Assembly (NCBI RefSeq): GCF_021728395.1
Contig: NZ_JAKKCM010000018.1
Span: 1 to 49,912 of the forward strand
DNA length: 49,912 nt
Reading direction: 5' to 3'
From: Vibrio sp. J1-1
GTDB lineage: Bacteria > Pseudomonadota > Gammaproteobacteria > Enterobacterales > Vibrionaceae
Shown here piece after piece: positions 38,049 to 49,205 of the stretch. Positions within the stretch are counted from its first letter, which is position 1. Every line of letters begins with the position of its first letter. The notes under the pieces are model-generated. The model was not told the origin of the DNA, made no database searches, and saw nothing but the letters and a program-made list of their open reading frames with translations. The position numbers and the translations under genes are program-made.

Positions 38049-40682
38049 ATGAACGAGAAATACGCCGCACTCAAAAGCAATGTGCGCATGTTAGGCCACT
38101 TACTGGGTAATACTATTCACGATGCCCATGGCGAAGAAATCTTCGACAAAGTGGAAACCATTCGTAAATTATCCAAATCAGCCCAAGCAGGAAATCAAGC
38201 AGACAAAGAAAGCTTGATAGAAGAAATTAAACACCTTCCTGATGAGCAATTGACCCCCGTTACCCGAGCGTTTAACCAATTTCTAAACCTCACGAATATT
38301 GCTGAGCAGTACCACACGATTTCACGTCACTGTGAAGAGCACATCTGCGAACCAGACGCGATCAACTCGCTATTTTCTAAACTGGTACAAAACGATGTTA
38401 GCAAGCTTGATACCGCTCAGGCTGTACGCGACCTGAATATTGAACTGGTACTGACCGCTCATCCAACTGAAATCACTCGCCGCACTATGATCAATAAACT
38501 GGTGAAAATCAACGAGTGTTTATCAAAGCTTGAGTTAAGTGACCTTTCATCGAAAGAGCGCAAGAAAACTGAACGTCGACTAGAACAGCTGATCGCACAA
38601 GGCTGGCATTCAGACGTGATCCGCCAACAACGCCCAACACCACTTGATGAAGCGAAATGGGGCTTTGCTGTCGTGGAAAACTCACTATGGGAAGCCGTAC
38701 CTGAGTTTTTACGCGAGATGAACGACCGTCTGGAATCTTATCTTGGCGAGGGTTTACCAATCGACGCACGTCCGGTGCATTTCTCCTCTTGGATGGGCGG
38801 CGACCGTGACGGCAACCCATTTGTAACGCATAGCATCACGCGTGAAGTTCTGCTTTTATCTCGCTGGAAGGCGGCGGATCTTTATCTAAATGACATCAAC
38901 GAACTGATCAGCGAACTGTCGATGACCGTCAGCAACGATCAAGTTCGTGAACTGGCAGGAGATGATCAACACGAACCATATCGTGCGATCCTCAAACAGC
39001 TACGCACTCTGCTTAATGAAACCAAAGATATTCTAGATGCGAAAATCCATGGCCAAAAACTGGCAGTCAAAGCACCACTACAAAAAGTAGAACAGCTTTG
39101 GGACCCTCTATACGCGTGTTACCAATCACTGCACGAGTGTGGCATGGGTGTTATCGCGGATGGCTCACTGCTTGATACTCTGCGCCGCGTGAAGGCGTTT
39201 GGTGTTCACCTAGTTCGTCTGGATATTCGTCAGGAAAGTACTCGTCACGCAGATGCACTATCTGAGTTGACTCGCTATCTTGGTATTGGTGACTACCAGC
39301 AGTGGAGCGAGCAAGACAAGCTTGCCTTCCTGACCAACGAACTGGCTTCCAAACGTCCTCTTCTACCACGTGACTGGGAACCATCTGAACCAGTTCAGGA
39401 AGTTTTAGACACCTGTAAGATCATTGCTGCACAATCTCGTGAAGCATTCGGTGCTTACGTCATCTCCATGGCACGTACCGCGTCAGACGTTCTGGCAGTT
39501 CACTTACTGCTACAAGAATCTGGCTGTCCTTACCGCATGGATGTCTGCCCTCTGTTTGAAACCCTAGACGACTTGAATAACGCAGAATCCGTCATCAAAC
39601 AACTGATGGATATTGACCTATACCGTGGCTTTATCCAAAACCACCAAATGGTCATGATTGGCTACTCTGACTCTGCAAAAGATGCAGGTGTTATGTCAGC
39701 AGGCTGGGCTCAGTACCATGCAATGGAATCTCTGGTTAAAGTCGCTGAAGAGGAAGGCGTGGAACTGACATTATTCCACGGTCGTGGTGGTACTGTTGGT
39801 CGTGGCGGTGCTCCTGCACACGCTGCTCTGCTGTCTCAGCCACCTAAGAGCCTTAAAGGCGGCCTGCGTGTAACCGAACAAGGTGAGATGATTCGCTTTA
39901 AGCTAGGTCTTCCAGACGTGGCTGTAAACAGCTTCAACCTATACGCCAGTGCCATTCTGGAAGCGAACCTGCTACCACCACCAGAGCCAAAACAAGAGTG
40001 GCGTGATCTGATGGAAGTGCTCTCTCAAGTGAGCTGTGAAGCGTACCGTAGCGTTGTGCGCGGCGAACCAGATTTTGTACCTTACTTCCGCCAGGCGACA
40101 CCAGAACTGGAGCTAGGTAAACTACCACTGGGATCTCGTCCCGCGAAGCGTAACCCTAAAGGCGGCGTAGAGAGTTTACGTGCCATTCCATGGATCTTCT
40201 CATGGAGCCAAAACCGCTTGGTTCTACCAGCATGGTTAGGTGCTGGTGAAGCAATTCAATACTCAGTAGACAAAGGTCATCAAGCGTTATTGGAAGAAAT
40301 GTGTCGTGAGTGGCCATTCTTCTCAACACGCCTTGGCATGTTAGAAATGGTGTACTCGAAGTGTAACATTGATATCTCTCGCTACTACGACCTGCGCTTG
40401 GTTGATGAATCACTTCGTCCATTAGGCGAAAGATTACGAGAGCAGCTGCAGAAAGACATCAAATCGGTTCTGAATGTAGAAAACAATGAGAACCTGATGC
40501 AACATGACCCGTGGGGTCTAGAGTCCATCCGCTTACGTAACATCTACGTTGAGCCATTGAACATGCTTCAAGCAGAGTTACTGTATCGTACGCGTCAAAA
40601 TGAGGAGGCGTCAGCTGACCTTGAAGAAGCGCTGATGGTGACTATTGCGGGTATTGCGGCAGGCATGCGCAACACAGGTTAA
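38049..40682 (+). CDS. ppc: Phosphoenolpyruvate carboxylase
   Basis: Ppc carboxylates phosphoenolpyruvate to oxaloacetate, refilling the citric acid cycle. The 877-residue protein has [14 protein letters not shown] with the catalytic histidine (about residue 138), [11 protein letters not shown], the glycine-rich loop [29 protein letters not shown], and the conserved C-terminus MRNTG. The ATG at 38049 has AGGA seven bases upstream; an 11-codon upstream extension is open but lacks family support. Confidence 0.97.
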   Translation: MNEKYAALKSNVRMLGHLLGNTIHDAHGEEIFDKVETIRKLSKSAQAGNQADKESLIEEIKHLPDEQLTPVTRAFNQFLNLTNIAEQYHTISRHCEEHICEPDAINSLFSKLVQNDVSKLDTAQAVRDLNIELVLTAHPTEITRRTMINKLVKINECLSKLELSDLSSKERKKTERRLEQLIAQGWHSDVIRQQRPTPLDEAKWGFAVVENSLWEAVPEFLREMNDRLESYLGEGLPIDARPVHFSSWMGGDRDGNPFVTHSITREVLLLSRWKAADLYLNDINELISELSMTVSNDQVRELAGDDQHEPYRAILKQLRTLLNETKDILDAKIHGQKLAVKAPLQKVEQLWDPLYACYQSLHECGMGVIADGSLLDTLRRVKAFGVHLVRLDIRQESTRHADALSELTRYLGIGDYQQWSEQDKLAFLTNELASKRPLLPRDWEPSEPVQEVLDTCKIIAAQSREAFGAYVISMARTASDVLAVHLLLQESGCPYRMDVCPLFETLDDLNNAESVIKQLMDIDLYRGFIQNHQMVMIGYSDSAKDAGVMSAGWAQYHAMESLVKVAEEEGVELTLFHGRGGTVGRGGAPAHAALLSQPPKSLKGGLRVTEQGEMIRFKLGLPDVAVNSFNLYASAILEANLLPPPEPKQEWRDLMEVLSQVSCEAYRSVVRGEPDFVPYFRQATPELELGKLPLGSRPAKRNPKGGVESLRAIPWIFSWSQNRLVLPAWLGAGEAIQYSVDKGHQALLEEMCREWPFFSTRLGMLEMVYSKCNIDISRYYDLRLVDESLRPLGERLREQLQKDIKSVLNVENNENLMQHDPWGLESIRLRNIYVEPLNMLQAELLYRTRQNEEASADLEEALMVTIAGIAAGMRNTG

Positions 40683-40715
40683 AATAGCCTGTTAGCAGTA
40701 ACTTATTATGATATA

Positions 40716-40741
40716 AAAGGCTGAGCAATCGCTCAGCCTTT
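40716..40741 (+). terminator. Rho-independent terminator of ppc
   Basis: A perfect 11-base stem AAAGGCTGAGC/GCTCAGCCTTT with a four-base loop, about 35 bases after the ppc stop, followed by CTTATA. Confidence 0.85.
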
Positions 40742-41123
40742 CTTATACCCATCAAATTGAACAGCAATCAACCAGATAAATACCCCAAATAAAACCCAAA
40801 AAGAACCAGAAAAACAGAATAAATAACCACAAAAATACATTACTGAGTATTATGTTAGTTTTTTGGTGTTATTCTTTCCTAGTATTCCACTTCATGCTTA
40901 TTATTTATATACTACTCGCCTTGCTGAGAGCGAATAAATCCAACCATATCAGCTCCAGCCTCGATGGTTACCACCCATCTTTCTAGGTGATAAACGGCTT
41001 TAAGGTGACAGGACCAACATTTGTTGGTGCTACTTATGCGTAAAAAACTCAAACGCCATTAAGAGCGCAACTGAAAGTATAAGTAGCTTGTTTACAAGTT
41101 TATTGACCATTTGGATTGAAGAC
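40742..41123 (+). promoter_or_regulatory. aphA upstream regulatory region
   Basis: A 382-base non-coding stretch before aphA. It contains a degenerate LuxR/HapR-type site (40840-40861, TTACTGA at the better left half) and a leader region complementary to Qrr small RNAs (40983-41005). No open frame is convincing. In other vibrios this region holds the aphA promoter, bound by the LuxR-family quorum regulator and AphA itself. Confidence 0.55.
40983..41005 (+). promoter_or_regulatory. Qrr small-RNA target in the aphA leader
   Basis: The mRNA reads CUAGGUGAU (40983-40991), then CGGCUU (40995-41000) and AAGG (41002-41005). The Qrr RNAs of vibrios carry, in reverse order, GUCACCUAG, AAGCCG and CCUU. 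The two main blocks would pair in register with a three-base internal loop. Qrr RNAs are known to pair with and activate aphA mRNA at low cell density. The Qrr sequence is from memory. Confidence 0.7.
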
Positions 41124-41663
41124 ATGTCATTACCACACGTAATCTTAACTGTGCTTAGCACTCGCGATGCAACCGGTTACGATATCACAAAAGAATTCTC
41201 AGCTAGCATTGGTTACTTCTGGAAAGCAAGCCACCAGCAAGTTTACCGTGAGCTAAACAAAATGGCTGAGAAAGAACTGGTTACTTGCGTATTAGAGCCT
41301 CAAGAAGGCAAACCAGACCGTAAAGTTTACTCCATCACAGATGCTGGACGTAGCGCCCTAGGTGAATGGTTTGATCAACCAACTGCACACCCAACCGTTC
41401 GTGACGAGTTTTCAGCGAAGCTGATGGCTTGTGCTGTGCAACCTGCTGCACCTTACCGTGAGCAACTGTCTGAATTGGTTGAAGAGTCACGTAAACTGGT
41501 TTCTCACTATAAAGAAATCGAAGCAGCTTACTACGCGACACCGTCTACTCTGGATAAACAAGCTCGTCTGGAACGCCTAACACTACGCCGCAATTTACTA
41601 CTGCGCGAAACGTGGATCACGTGGGCAGAAGAAGTGCTAACTGAACTTGAAGTTATCGGCTAA
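41124..41663 (+). CDS. aphA: Quorum-sensing master regulator AphA (PadR family)
   Basis: AphA controls the low-cell-density gene programme; in V. cholerae it starts the virulence cascade with AphB. The 179-residue protein starts MSLPHVILTVLSTRDATGY and reads almost identically to V. cholerae AphA through the winged-helix DNA-binding domain (ASIGYFWKASHQQVYRELNK, about 25-44). It then has KPDRKVYSITDAGRSALGEW and a C-terminal antiparallel helix pair for dimers. The ATG at 41124 matches the known start. Long regulatory leader upstream; terminator follows. Confidence 0.96.
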   Translation: MSLPHVILTVLSTRDATGYDITKEFSASIGYFWKASHQQVYRELNKMAEKELVTCVLEPQEGKPDRKVYSITDAGRSALGEWFDQPTAHPTVRDEFSAKLMACAVQPAAPYREQLSELVEESRKLVSHYKEIEAAYYATPSTLDKQARLERLTLRRNLLLRETWITWAEEVLTELEVIG

Positions 41664-41694
41664 TCCACTATAAATAGCTCATAACTTAGCAACA

Positions 41695-41722
41695 AAAAGG
41701 CTTGCCATTTGGCAAGCCTTTT
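41695..41722. terminator. Bidirectional terminator between aphA and metF
   Basis: A perfect 12-base stem AAAAGGCTTGCC/GGCAAGCCTTTT with a four-base loop between convergent genes, followed by CTTTTT on the plus strand. Confidence 0.9.
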
Positions 41723-41737
41723 CTTTTTATCCACGTC

Positions 41738-42673
<936 letters not shown>

Positions 42674-42679
42674 TCAAAT

Positions 42680-42703
42680 CGACGTTTAGACGTCCATATG
42701 TCT
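42680..42703. promoter_or_regulatory. Tandem MetJ boxes before metF
   Basis: Three adjacent eight-base met boxes: CGACGTTT (6 of 8 matches to AGACGTCT), AGACGTCC (7 of 8), ATATGTCT (6 of 8). MetJ binds two or more such boxes when S-adenosylmethionine is plentiful. Confidence 0.8.
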
Positions 42704-42865
42704 ACAGAATGTATTGAATACGATTTAATGTCAACCTTGTGATTATGAATTTTTTTCACGTTAATGATGAGGATAGTTCAAGTTCATTATTAGCTAATAC
42801 TTATCCATGAAAATAGGTTGCCAATAACAGTTCTGAGTTTAAGTATGGCACCAAGGAAGGAATAA

Positions 42866-42892
42866 AAAACCCCGGATGGCTTCCGGGGTTTT
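42866..42892 (-). terminator. Rho-independent terminator of metBL
   Basis: A perfect 11-base stem AAAACCCCGGA/TCCGGGGTTTT with a five-base loop, about 20 bases after the metL stop, with a T-run on the minus strand. Confidence 0.85.
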
Positions 42893-42909
42893 GGGGGAAT
42901 TAAAAGCTT

Positions 42910-45318
42910 TTAAAACAGTCCTGCGAGGCGGTTGAGGTCGGACTGAATCGCCCCCGCTGTGACTTCGCGTCCAGCGCCCGGGCCACGAATAACCAGAGGA
43001 TTATCTTTGTACCACTTGCTCTCAATTGCAAAAATATTGTCACACGGCAGTAAGTTAGCCAGCGCATGTTCACGGGACAAGGCTTCAATGCCAACGGTCG
43101 CTTTGCCGTCTTTTTCTAAACGTGCAACGTAACGCAGTACTTGATCGTTTTTCTGCGCTTTGGTCAAACGCTCTTGCAGAATCTGGCTCAGCAGCGCTGA
43201 ATTATCAAAGAACTCATCTAAGCTCAGCGTACGCAGTTCCTCAGGAACCAAAGACTCCACCTTTACGCTTCCCGGCTCAATATTCAGACCGGATTCGCGT
43301 GCCAGAATGACAAGCTTACGCATCACATCAGAACCATCTAAGTCAGAGCGAGGGTCAGGTTCAGTTAATCCTTGCTGCCAGGCTAAATCCACTAACTCGC
43401 TGAATGAGACTGAGCCATCAAACTGTTGGAATAACCATGAAAGCGTACCGGAGAAAATACCAGATAGTGCGATAATCTCGTCTCCACTCTCGCGAAGATC
43501 ACGCACCGTATGGTTTATTGGTAACCCAGCACCGACCGTGGCGTTATACAGCCAGTGACGTCCAATTTTAGCAAACGCATCCTGAACCTGATGGTAGTAC
43601 TGACTATCAGCTGAGCCCGCTACTTTATTCGCCGAAATCAGGTGAATGCCTTGCTGTGCAATATCAACGTAACGTTTCGCTAATTCCTGACTAGCGGTAA
43701 CATCTAGGACCACCGCTTCATCGTAGTCCTGAAGCGCTCCAAGACGAGACAACCAAGAGCCGTCGTTTTCAATACTTTCGTCGTTGAACCGTACTGCCAC
43801 ACTAGACGCATCGATGCCTCGACTATCAAACCAATACATTTGACTATCAACCACCGAGACTAAGTCAAAGCTCATACCATGACGTTTTTCGAGTTCGCTT
43901 TTCTGTGAAGCGAATAAATTCAGCCAGCTCGAACCAATATTCCCTTTACCGCATAATGCGACGGCAACGCGCTTTTGTGCCTGAAATAACTGACTGTGAA
44001 CCGTCTGTACCAATTCTTCGGTATCGGTGTGACGTAATACTGCTACCAGACTTAAACCAGACTCCGTCTCAGAAATAAATTCCACCGGAGAATGTTTAAG
44101 CTTTTGCTGAAAACCAAAACAGTGATTCGCATTGGTAGTGACACCCGCGCCTACAGCAGCTATCAGAGAGTATCCTTCGCTGAGATGAATTTCCGCATCT
44201 AGATCAAACTCCTGCAGGTACTTAAGCGCACCACCAGCAATTTCTGCAGTGTACGCCAGTCGCAAGACTTTCTGCTCTGGCTGAGCTTCAAAAGCAAGTG
44301 GCTCCAACTGAGCACGTTTAAGAGATTCGAGTACATCACTCTGTGTTTTGTCAAAGTCATGCCCTTGCGCAAATGAAAGCTGAGCCAATAGCACGTCATC
44401 CAGTGAAGTGATGATTTTCGCCCCACGACCGGAAGCCAGAACTCGCTCAATGCGAGTTGAACCAGACTCTGGAAGATAGCTGCACTTAAGGCTCAGATCC
44501 ATGGTGCTTTGAGCTACAGGTTGCAACGTTCGGCTGTGCAGTACAGGCGCAGCTAAACGAGCAAGCTCACTGGCTTCATCCAGTCTTAATAGTGGTAATA
44601 AGCATGCATCTGATACCAAACGGGGGTCAGCGCTATAAACGCCAGCCACATCACTCCAAATCGTTACAGTGCTAACTTCAGCAAGCGCACCAATCACGGT
44701 TGCAGAATAGTCTGACCCGTTACGGCCAAGCAGAACAGTTTCACCATTATCATTTTGTGCCATGAAGCCGGTAATGATCACACGTTTGTGACTATGTTGT
44801 GCCAGTGCTTCTTTGATAAGCGGGTATGAACCAGCACGATCAACTTCTGGTTGAGTTCCCGCTTCCGCGCGCAGGAACGCTCGTGCGTCTTGCGCTACAG
44901 CAGGCAGTTCCTGTTGCGTCAGTAAAGCAGCCAATAATCGAGAAGACCAGACTTCTCCGTGACCTAATACTGCAGCCTTTTGTGCTTCTGTCAGGGGGGA
45001 GGTCAGCTCTGACAGTGTGCTGAATTCATCTCGCAAAGAAGCCAGTAGCTGCACTTGAGCTTCTCCCTCTAATAACTCTTCGACGAGACTGATTTGAAAC
45101 TGTCTCAAGCTCTGCAAAGATTCGTGCGCAATTCGACCATCTTTTTCTAAACCTTCAAGGAACTCAATCAGGCGGTTCGTTGTTTTACCTGCTGCTGAGA
45201 CCACCACCAAGTCATTTTCTGCAGAGTATTCTTTGAGAATTCCCGCTACACGTAAGTAACACTCTGGATTGGCCAGGCTGCTACCACCAAACTTGTGTAG
45301 CTGACGTTGTACAGTCAT
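42910..45318 (-). CDS. metL: Bifunctional aspartokinase II / homoserine dehydrogenase II
   Basis: MetL does the first and third steps from aspartate toward methionine and threonine. The 802-residue protein has an N-terminal aspartokinase with KFGGSSLANPECYLRV, LLGRNGSDYSATV and TIWSDVAGVYSADPRLV. A linker with degenerate ACT-type repeats follows. The C-terminal homoserine dehydrogenase starts near VALCGKGNIGSSWLNLF and has HLISANKVAG and TVGAGLPINHTVRDL. Its start follows metB by 12 bases, so metBL is an operon under MetJ control. Confidence 0.95.
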   Translation of the reverse strand: MTVQRQLHKFGGSSLANPECYLRVAGILKEYSAENDLVVVSAAGKTTNRLIEFLEGLEKDGRIAHESLQSLRQFQISLVEELLEGEAQVQLLASLRDEFSTLSELTSPLTEAQKAAVLGHGEVWSSRLLAALLTQQELPAVAQDARAFLRAEAGTQPEVDRAGSYPLIKEALAQHSHKRVIITGFMAQNDNGETVLLGRNGSDYSATVIGALAEVSTVTIWSDVAGVYSADPRLVSDACLLPLLRLDEASELARLAAPVLHSRTLQPVAQSTMDLSLKCSYLPESGSTRIERVLASGRGAKIITSLDDVLLAQLSFAQGHDFDKTQSDVLESLKRAQLEPLAFEAQPEQKVLRLAYTAEIAGGALKYLQEFDLDAEIHLSEGYSLIAAVGAGVTTNANHCFGFQQKLKHSPVEFISETESGLSLVAVLRHTDTEELVQTVHSQLFQAQKRVAVALCGKGNIGSSWLNLFASQKSELEKRHGMSFDLVSVVDSQMYWFDSRGIDASSVAVRFNDESIENDGSWLSRLGALQDYDEAVVLDVTASQELAKRYVDIAQQGIHLISANKVAGSADSQYYHQVQDAFAKIGRHWLYNATVGAGLPINHTVRDLRESGDEIIALSGIFSGTLSWLFQQFDGSVSFSELVDLAWQQGLTEPDPRSDLDGSDVMRKLVILARESGLNIEPGSVKVESLVPEELRTLSLDEFFDNSALLSQILQERLTKAQKNDQVLRYVARLEKDGKATVGIEALSREHALANLLPCDNIFAIESKWYKDNPLVIRGPGAGREVTAGAIQSDLNRLAGLF

Positions 45319-45330
45319 TACTGTCTCCTA

Positions 45331-46491
45331 TTACTGTGCAGATTTGGTGAAAGCTTGTTCTAGGTCGTCGATGAGGTCTTGCGCATCTTCCAGCCCTACT
45401 GAAAGGCGCAGCAACTGATGCGATACACCTGCTTGGGCCAGCGCTTCTTCACCCATTGCACGATGCGTCATAGACGCAGGATGGCAAATCAAGCTTTCTA
45501 CCCCGCCCAAAGATTCAGCGAGTGAGAACAATTTCAGTTCTTTAACAAAGACTTTAAGCTGCTCAAATGAGCCCGCAAACTCAAAGCTCAACATGGAGCC
45601 AAAACCAGACTGTTGTTTTTTAGCAATCTCGTGGCCAGGATGTTCCGGTAGACTTGGGTGATAAATTTTAGCCACCAAAGATTGCTTCTGCAGGTAAGCC
45701 AGAACCTGCTGTGAGCTTTCTTCATGCAATCGCATACGCGCACCCAAAGTACGAAGACCTCTTAAAGTCATGTAGCTATCAAAAGGCGTGCCTGTGGCAC
45801 CAATACAGTTGCCCCACCATGCTAACTCTTCGGCATGCTCTTGTGTTTTAGTGATAACCACGCCACCAATCACATCTGAGTGTCCATTGATGTATTTCGT
45901 TGTAGAGTGAATCACAAAGTCAGCACCTAGCTCTAAAGGCTTTTGGTACACCGGTGTCAAAAAGGTATTGTCTACCGCGACCAATGCGCCAACTTGCTTC
46001 GCTTTTTCACATACCATAGCAATATCCACAACACGAACCAGAGGGTTCGATGGCGTTTCTAACAGAACCAGCTTTGGTTTCTGTGCTAATGCAGCATCCA
46101 GCGCCTGTTCATCAGTTTGATCGACAAACAGCACCTTGAAGTCACCCTTGTTAGCACGGGTATTAAACAGACGGTAAGTACCGCCATAGCAATCATGAGG
46201 TGCAACAATCAGGTCATCAGGCCCAATAAAAGCAGAAACCCATAAGTTCAATGCTGCCGTACCACAGTTTGTGATAACAGCCCCAGCCCCCGACTCCAAC
46301 TCAGACAACGCATTTTCTAATAATCCACGGTTTGGGTTACCTGAGCGCGTATAATCGTACTTAGGCACTTCCCCAAACGCAGGAAAGCCGTAGTTCGTCG
46401 AAAGGTAAATTGGTGGAACGACAGCATGGTATTGAGTGTCAGACTCAATACCGGTGCGTACAGCAATGGTTGCAGGCTTACGGGTGCTCAT
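45331..46491 (-). CDS. metB: Cystathionine gamma-synthase
   Basis: MetB joins O-succinylhomoserine and cysteine with pyridoxal phosphate. The 386-residue protein has YDYTRSGNPNRGLLENAL, ETPSNPLVRVVDI, the PLP lysine in VIHSTTKYINGHSDVIGG (about residue 197), and the SLGGVESLICHPA motif. First gene of metBL, divergent from metJ, with MetJ boxes between, as in E. coli. Confidence 0.96.
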   Translation of the reverse strand: MSTRKPATIAVRTGIESDTQYHAVVPPIYLSTNYGFPAFGEVPKYDYTRSGNPNRGLLENALSELESGAGAVITNCGTAALNLWVSAFIGPDDLIVAPHDCYGGTYRLFNTRANKGDFKVLFVDQTDEQALDAALAQKPKLVLLETPSNPLVRVVDIAMVCEKAKQVGALVAVDNTFLTPVYQKPLELGADFVIHSTTKYINGHSDVIGGVVITKTQEHAEELAWWGNCIGATGTPFDSYMTLRGLRTLGARMRLHEESSQQVLAYLQKQSLVAKIYHPSLPEHPGHEIAKKQQSGFGSMLSFEFAGSFEQLKVFVKELKLFSLAESLGGVESLICHPASMTHRAMGEEALAQAGVSHQLLRLSVGLEDAQDLIDDLEQAFTKSAQ

Positions 46492-46609
46492 GGGTGTATC
46501 CTTTCGCAGATGATGACTTCTAAATGGGAATGCGCTATATCTAAATGGTCAGATTCAATGGATTGCACACATCCCTTACTGTTCTTGTCACTTTACTCGT
46601 CAAAAATTG

Positions 46610-46641
46610 AGACGTCAACACTTCTAGACGTCCGTATGTCT
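46610..46641. promoter_or_regulatory. Four tandem MetJ boxes between metB and metJ
   Basis: Adjacent eight-base units AGACGTCA (7 of 8), ACACTTCT (6 of 8), AGACGTCC (7 of 8) and GTATGTCT (5 of 8) match the met box AGACGTCT. Placed between the divergent genes, they let MetJ repress both metBL and itself. Confidence 0.85.
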
Positions 46642-46717
46642 TTGCTTATGGCAGTAAATGCAGCTAAAATCAGCACCTCAATTAGTTTTTAACCTATTAC
46701 AAATATGAAGGTACGCA

Positions 46718-47038
46718 ATGGCTGACTGGAATGGCGAATACATTAGCCCATATGCTGAGCATGGAAAGAAAAGCGAACAAGTAAAAAAAATCACTGTATC
46801 TATCCCGCTGAAAGTTTTAAAAGTGCTAACTGATGAACGTACTCGTCGTCAGATCAACAACTTACGCCACGCAACCAACAGCGAACTCCTATGTGAAGCA
46901 TTCCTACATGCGTATACGGGTCAGCCACTTCCAACGGACGAGGACCTTCGTAAAGATCGCCCTGACGATATTCCGACTGAAGCAAAAGCTCTGATGACCG
47001 AAATGGGCATTGAATTTGAGTCATTTGACGAAGAGTAA
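46718..47038 (+). CDS. metJ: Methionine repressor MetJ
   Basis: MetJ represses methionine genes with S-adenosylmethionine as corepressor. The 106-residue ribbon-helix-helix protein starts [20 protein letters not shown], with the DNA-binding strand [15 protein letters not shown] (about 23-37) and [24 protein letters not shown] lies about eight bases upstream. It is divergent from metB. Confidence 0.97.
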   Translation: MADWNGEYISPYAEHGKKSEQVKKITVSIPLKVLKVLTDERTRRQINNLRHATNSELLCEAFLHAYTGQPLPTDEDLRKDRPDDIPTEAKALMTEMGIEFESFDEE

Positions 47039-47097
47039 TTTAGAGCGCGCCGAATACACCAAGCGGTTATTTAGCGCCGAATACTAAAAATAACATA

Positions 47098-47129
47098 AAA
47101 AAATGGGACGCCATCGCGTCCCATTTTTT
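47098..47129. terminator. Bidirectional terminator between metJ and maeB
   Basis: A perfect 13-base stem AAAAAATGGGACG/CGTCCCATTTTTT with a six-base loop lies between convergent genes, with A and T runs on both exits. Confidence 0.9.
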
Positions 47130-47151
47130 GTACATCTTCTCAATCTTAGTC

Positions 47152-48423
47152 TTACTCTGCCATGTAATTTTCAGGCATTTCAATACGAGCAACACCAGAG
47201 TCAACTGCTGCTTGAGCCACTGCTTTTGCAACACGAGGCAACAGACGAGCGTCCATTGGCTTAGGAATAATGTAGTCAGTACCAAACTCAAGCTTATCCA
47301 CACCAGCAGCTTTCAGTACGGCTTCTGGTACTGGCTCTTTCGCCAATTGACGAATAGCATCAACCGCCGCAAGTTTCATCTCATCATTAATTTCACTTGC
47401 ACGCACATCAAGCGCACCACGGAAAATGAATGGGAAACAAAGCACGTTGTTTACCTGGTTCGGATAATCACTGCGTCCAGTACCCATGATCAAGTCATCA
47501 CGAACTTCATGAGCAAGCTCTGGCTTAATTTCAGGATCAGGGTTTGAACATGCAAAAACAATTGGCTTATCTGCCATCAGCTTTAATGCTTCTGGTGGAA
47601 GTAAGTTGGGACCAGACACCCCAAGGAACAGATCCGCGCCTTCAATCACATCTTCTAAAGTACGCTTATCGGTGTTATTCGCGAATAGCTCTTTGTACTC
47701 GTTAAGATCATCACGGCGAGTATGAATCACGCCTTTACGATCCAACATGTAGATCTTTTCACGCATCGCGCCACATTTGATCAGTAGTTCCATACACGCG
47801 ACTGCAGCAGCACCGGCACCAAGACAAACGATCGTAGAGTCTTCAAGTTTCTTACCTTGCAGCTCAATCGCGTTCAGCATGCCAGCTGCCGTTACGATTG
47901 CTGTACCGTGCTGGTCATCGTGGAATACAGGCACATCACAGCGCTCGATAAGACGCTTTTCAATTTCAAAGCAGTCTGGAGCCTTAATATCTTCCAGATT
48001 AATGCCACCGAAAGTATCAGCAATGCTTGCCACGGTATTAACGAACTCGTCGATCGTGCGGTGCTTTACTTCGATATCAATGGAATCAAGTCCAGCAAAA
48101 CGCTTAAACAGTAGTGCTTTACCTTCCATAACAGGCTTAGAAGCCAGAGGGCCTAAGTTACCCAAGCCAAGAATCGCGGTACCGTTAGAAATAACGGCTA
48201 CCATATTACCTTTCGCGGTGTATTTATATACATTGTCAGGGTTTTGCGCGATTTCACGTACAGGCTCAGCCACACCAGGGCTGTAGGCTAAAGCAAGATC
48301 ACCGGCTGTTTCTGCAGGTGTTGTTAGCTCAACTGCAATCTTCCCAGGGGTTGGGTATGCATGGTAGTCAAGAGCTCGTTGGCGTTGTTCTTCTTCGGGA
48401 GTTACTGCTTTGTCTTCAGACAT
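47152..48423 (-). CDS. maeB: Malic enzyme (malate dehydrogenase, oxaloacetate-decarboxylating)
   Basis: Malic enzyme turns malate into pyruvate and CO2 with NADP or NAD. The 423-residue protein has YSPGVAEPVREIA, NGTAILGLGNLGPLASKPVM, the metal-binding PVFHDDQHGTAIVTAAG, and the nucleotide-binding CLGAGAAAVACMELL. It ends without the C-terminal phosphotransacetylase-like domain of long E. coli MaeB (about 760 residues), so it is the short form. The ATG at 48423 is preferred; an open in-frame extension to 48492 has no homology. Cofactor choice cannot be told by eye. Confidence 0.9.
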   Translation of the reverse strand: MSEDKAVTPEEEQRQRALDYHAYPTPGKIAVELTTPAETAGDLALAYSPGVAEPVREIAQNPDNVYKYTAKGNMVAVISNGTAILGLGNLGPLASKPVMEGKALLFKRFAGLDSIDIEVKHRTIDEFVNTVASIADTFGGINLEDIKAPDCFEIEKRLIERCDVPVFHDDQHGTAIVTAAGMLNAIELQGKKLEDSTIVCLGAGAAAVACMELLIKCGAMREKIYMLDRKGVIHTRRDDLNEYKELFANNTDKRTLEDVIEGADLFLGVSGPNLLPPEALKLMADKPIVFACSNPDPEIKPELAHEVRDDLIMGTGRSDYPNQVNNVLCFPFIFRGALDVRASEINDEMKLAAVDAIRQLAKEPVPEAVLKAAGVDKLEFGTDYIIPKPMDARLLPRVAKAVAQAAVDSGVARIEMPENYMAE

Positions 48424-48561
48424 GGGGGTGTTTCTCTTTTTTATTTTTAGGTAAGGGGGAATAAATTCTAATGGATAGAAGTCCATCTTCATAGGTAAGA
48501 TTGCGAGCGATATCCTTAAAAAATCGATATTAAAAGAGATTAGACCAGATAATCAGTAAAA

Positions 48562-48585
48562 GCACCTAACTTTTAAGTCAGGTGC
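48562..48585 (-). terminator. Terminator of bfr
   Basis: GCACCTGACTT pairs with a partner ending GTTAGGTGC with one mismatch, followed by TTTTACT on the minus strand, about 50 bases after the bfr stop. Confidence 0.65.
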
Positions 48586-48632
48586 ACTAGTGTAAGAGTC
48601 AGATTTTAAACATAACTATAGGATAGCCGAGA

Positions 48633-49109
48633 TTAATCCTCATCGACATACTGCGCTTGTAGGTAGTTTTCGATGCCAGACATCTCGATCAAACCAAGCT
48701 GCGTCTCAAGCCAGTCGACATGCTCTTCTTCATCTTCGAGAATATCCTGGAACAAATCACGTGAAACGTAGTCTCGAATATCTTCTGCGTAAGCAATCGC
48801 ATCTTTTAGATCGGGTATAGCGGCCATTTCCAGTTTAAGATCGCATTCAAGCATTTCTTTGGTATCTTCACCGATCATCAGCTTTCCGAGATCTTGCAGG
48901 TTCGGTAAACCTTCTAAGAATAAAATACGTTCAATGAGATGATCAGCGTGTTTCATTTCATCAATAGACTCGTGATATTCCTTATCAGCTAAATGCTTTA
49001 AGCCCCAGTCTTTATACATTCGAGCATGAAGAAAATACTGATTTATAGCGACGAGCTCGTTACCGAGTATTTTGTTGAGATGTTGGATTATGATTGGATC
49101 GCCTTTCAT
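48633..49109 (-). CDS. bfr: Bacterioferritin
   Basis: Bfr is a 24-subunit iron store that also binds heme. The 158-residue four-helix protein has all signature residues: ferroxidase Glu18, Glu51, His54, and the C-terminal [11 protein letters not shown] pair, with heme ligand Met52 in the motif [11 protein letters not shown]. It starts [20 protein letters not shown]. It follows bfd by 96 bases, the usual pairing for iron release. Confidence 0.97.
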   Translation of the reverse strand: MKGDPIIIQHLNKILGNELVAINQYFLHARMYKDWGLKHLADKEYHESIDEMKHADHLIERILFLEGLPNLQDLGKLMIGEDTKEMLECDLKLEMAAIPDLKDAIAYAEDIRDYVSRDLFQDILEDEEEHVDWLETQLGLIEMSGIENYLQAQYVDED

Positions 49110-49205
49110 TGACTGGCCCCTCCTCTATTTAGGCTTCATTTAAATGTAGAAGCAAATGAGAAGGTGTCAAAAGGCTCAGCGCTTTCACTAGAGCAATTAT
49201 AGTGA

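Noticed and set aside
47152-48423. Malic enzyme as a truncated MaeB
   Set aside because: The short form without a phosphotransacetylase domain is a regular family type; the frame ends with a normal stop and a strong terminator, and no remnant of the missing domain follows.
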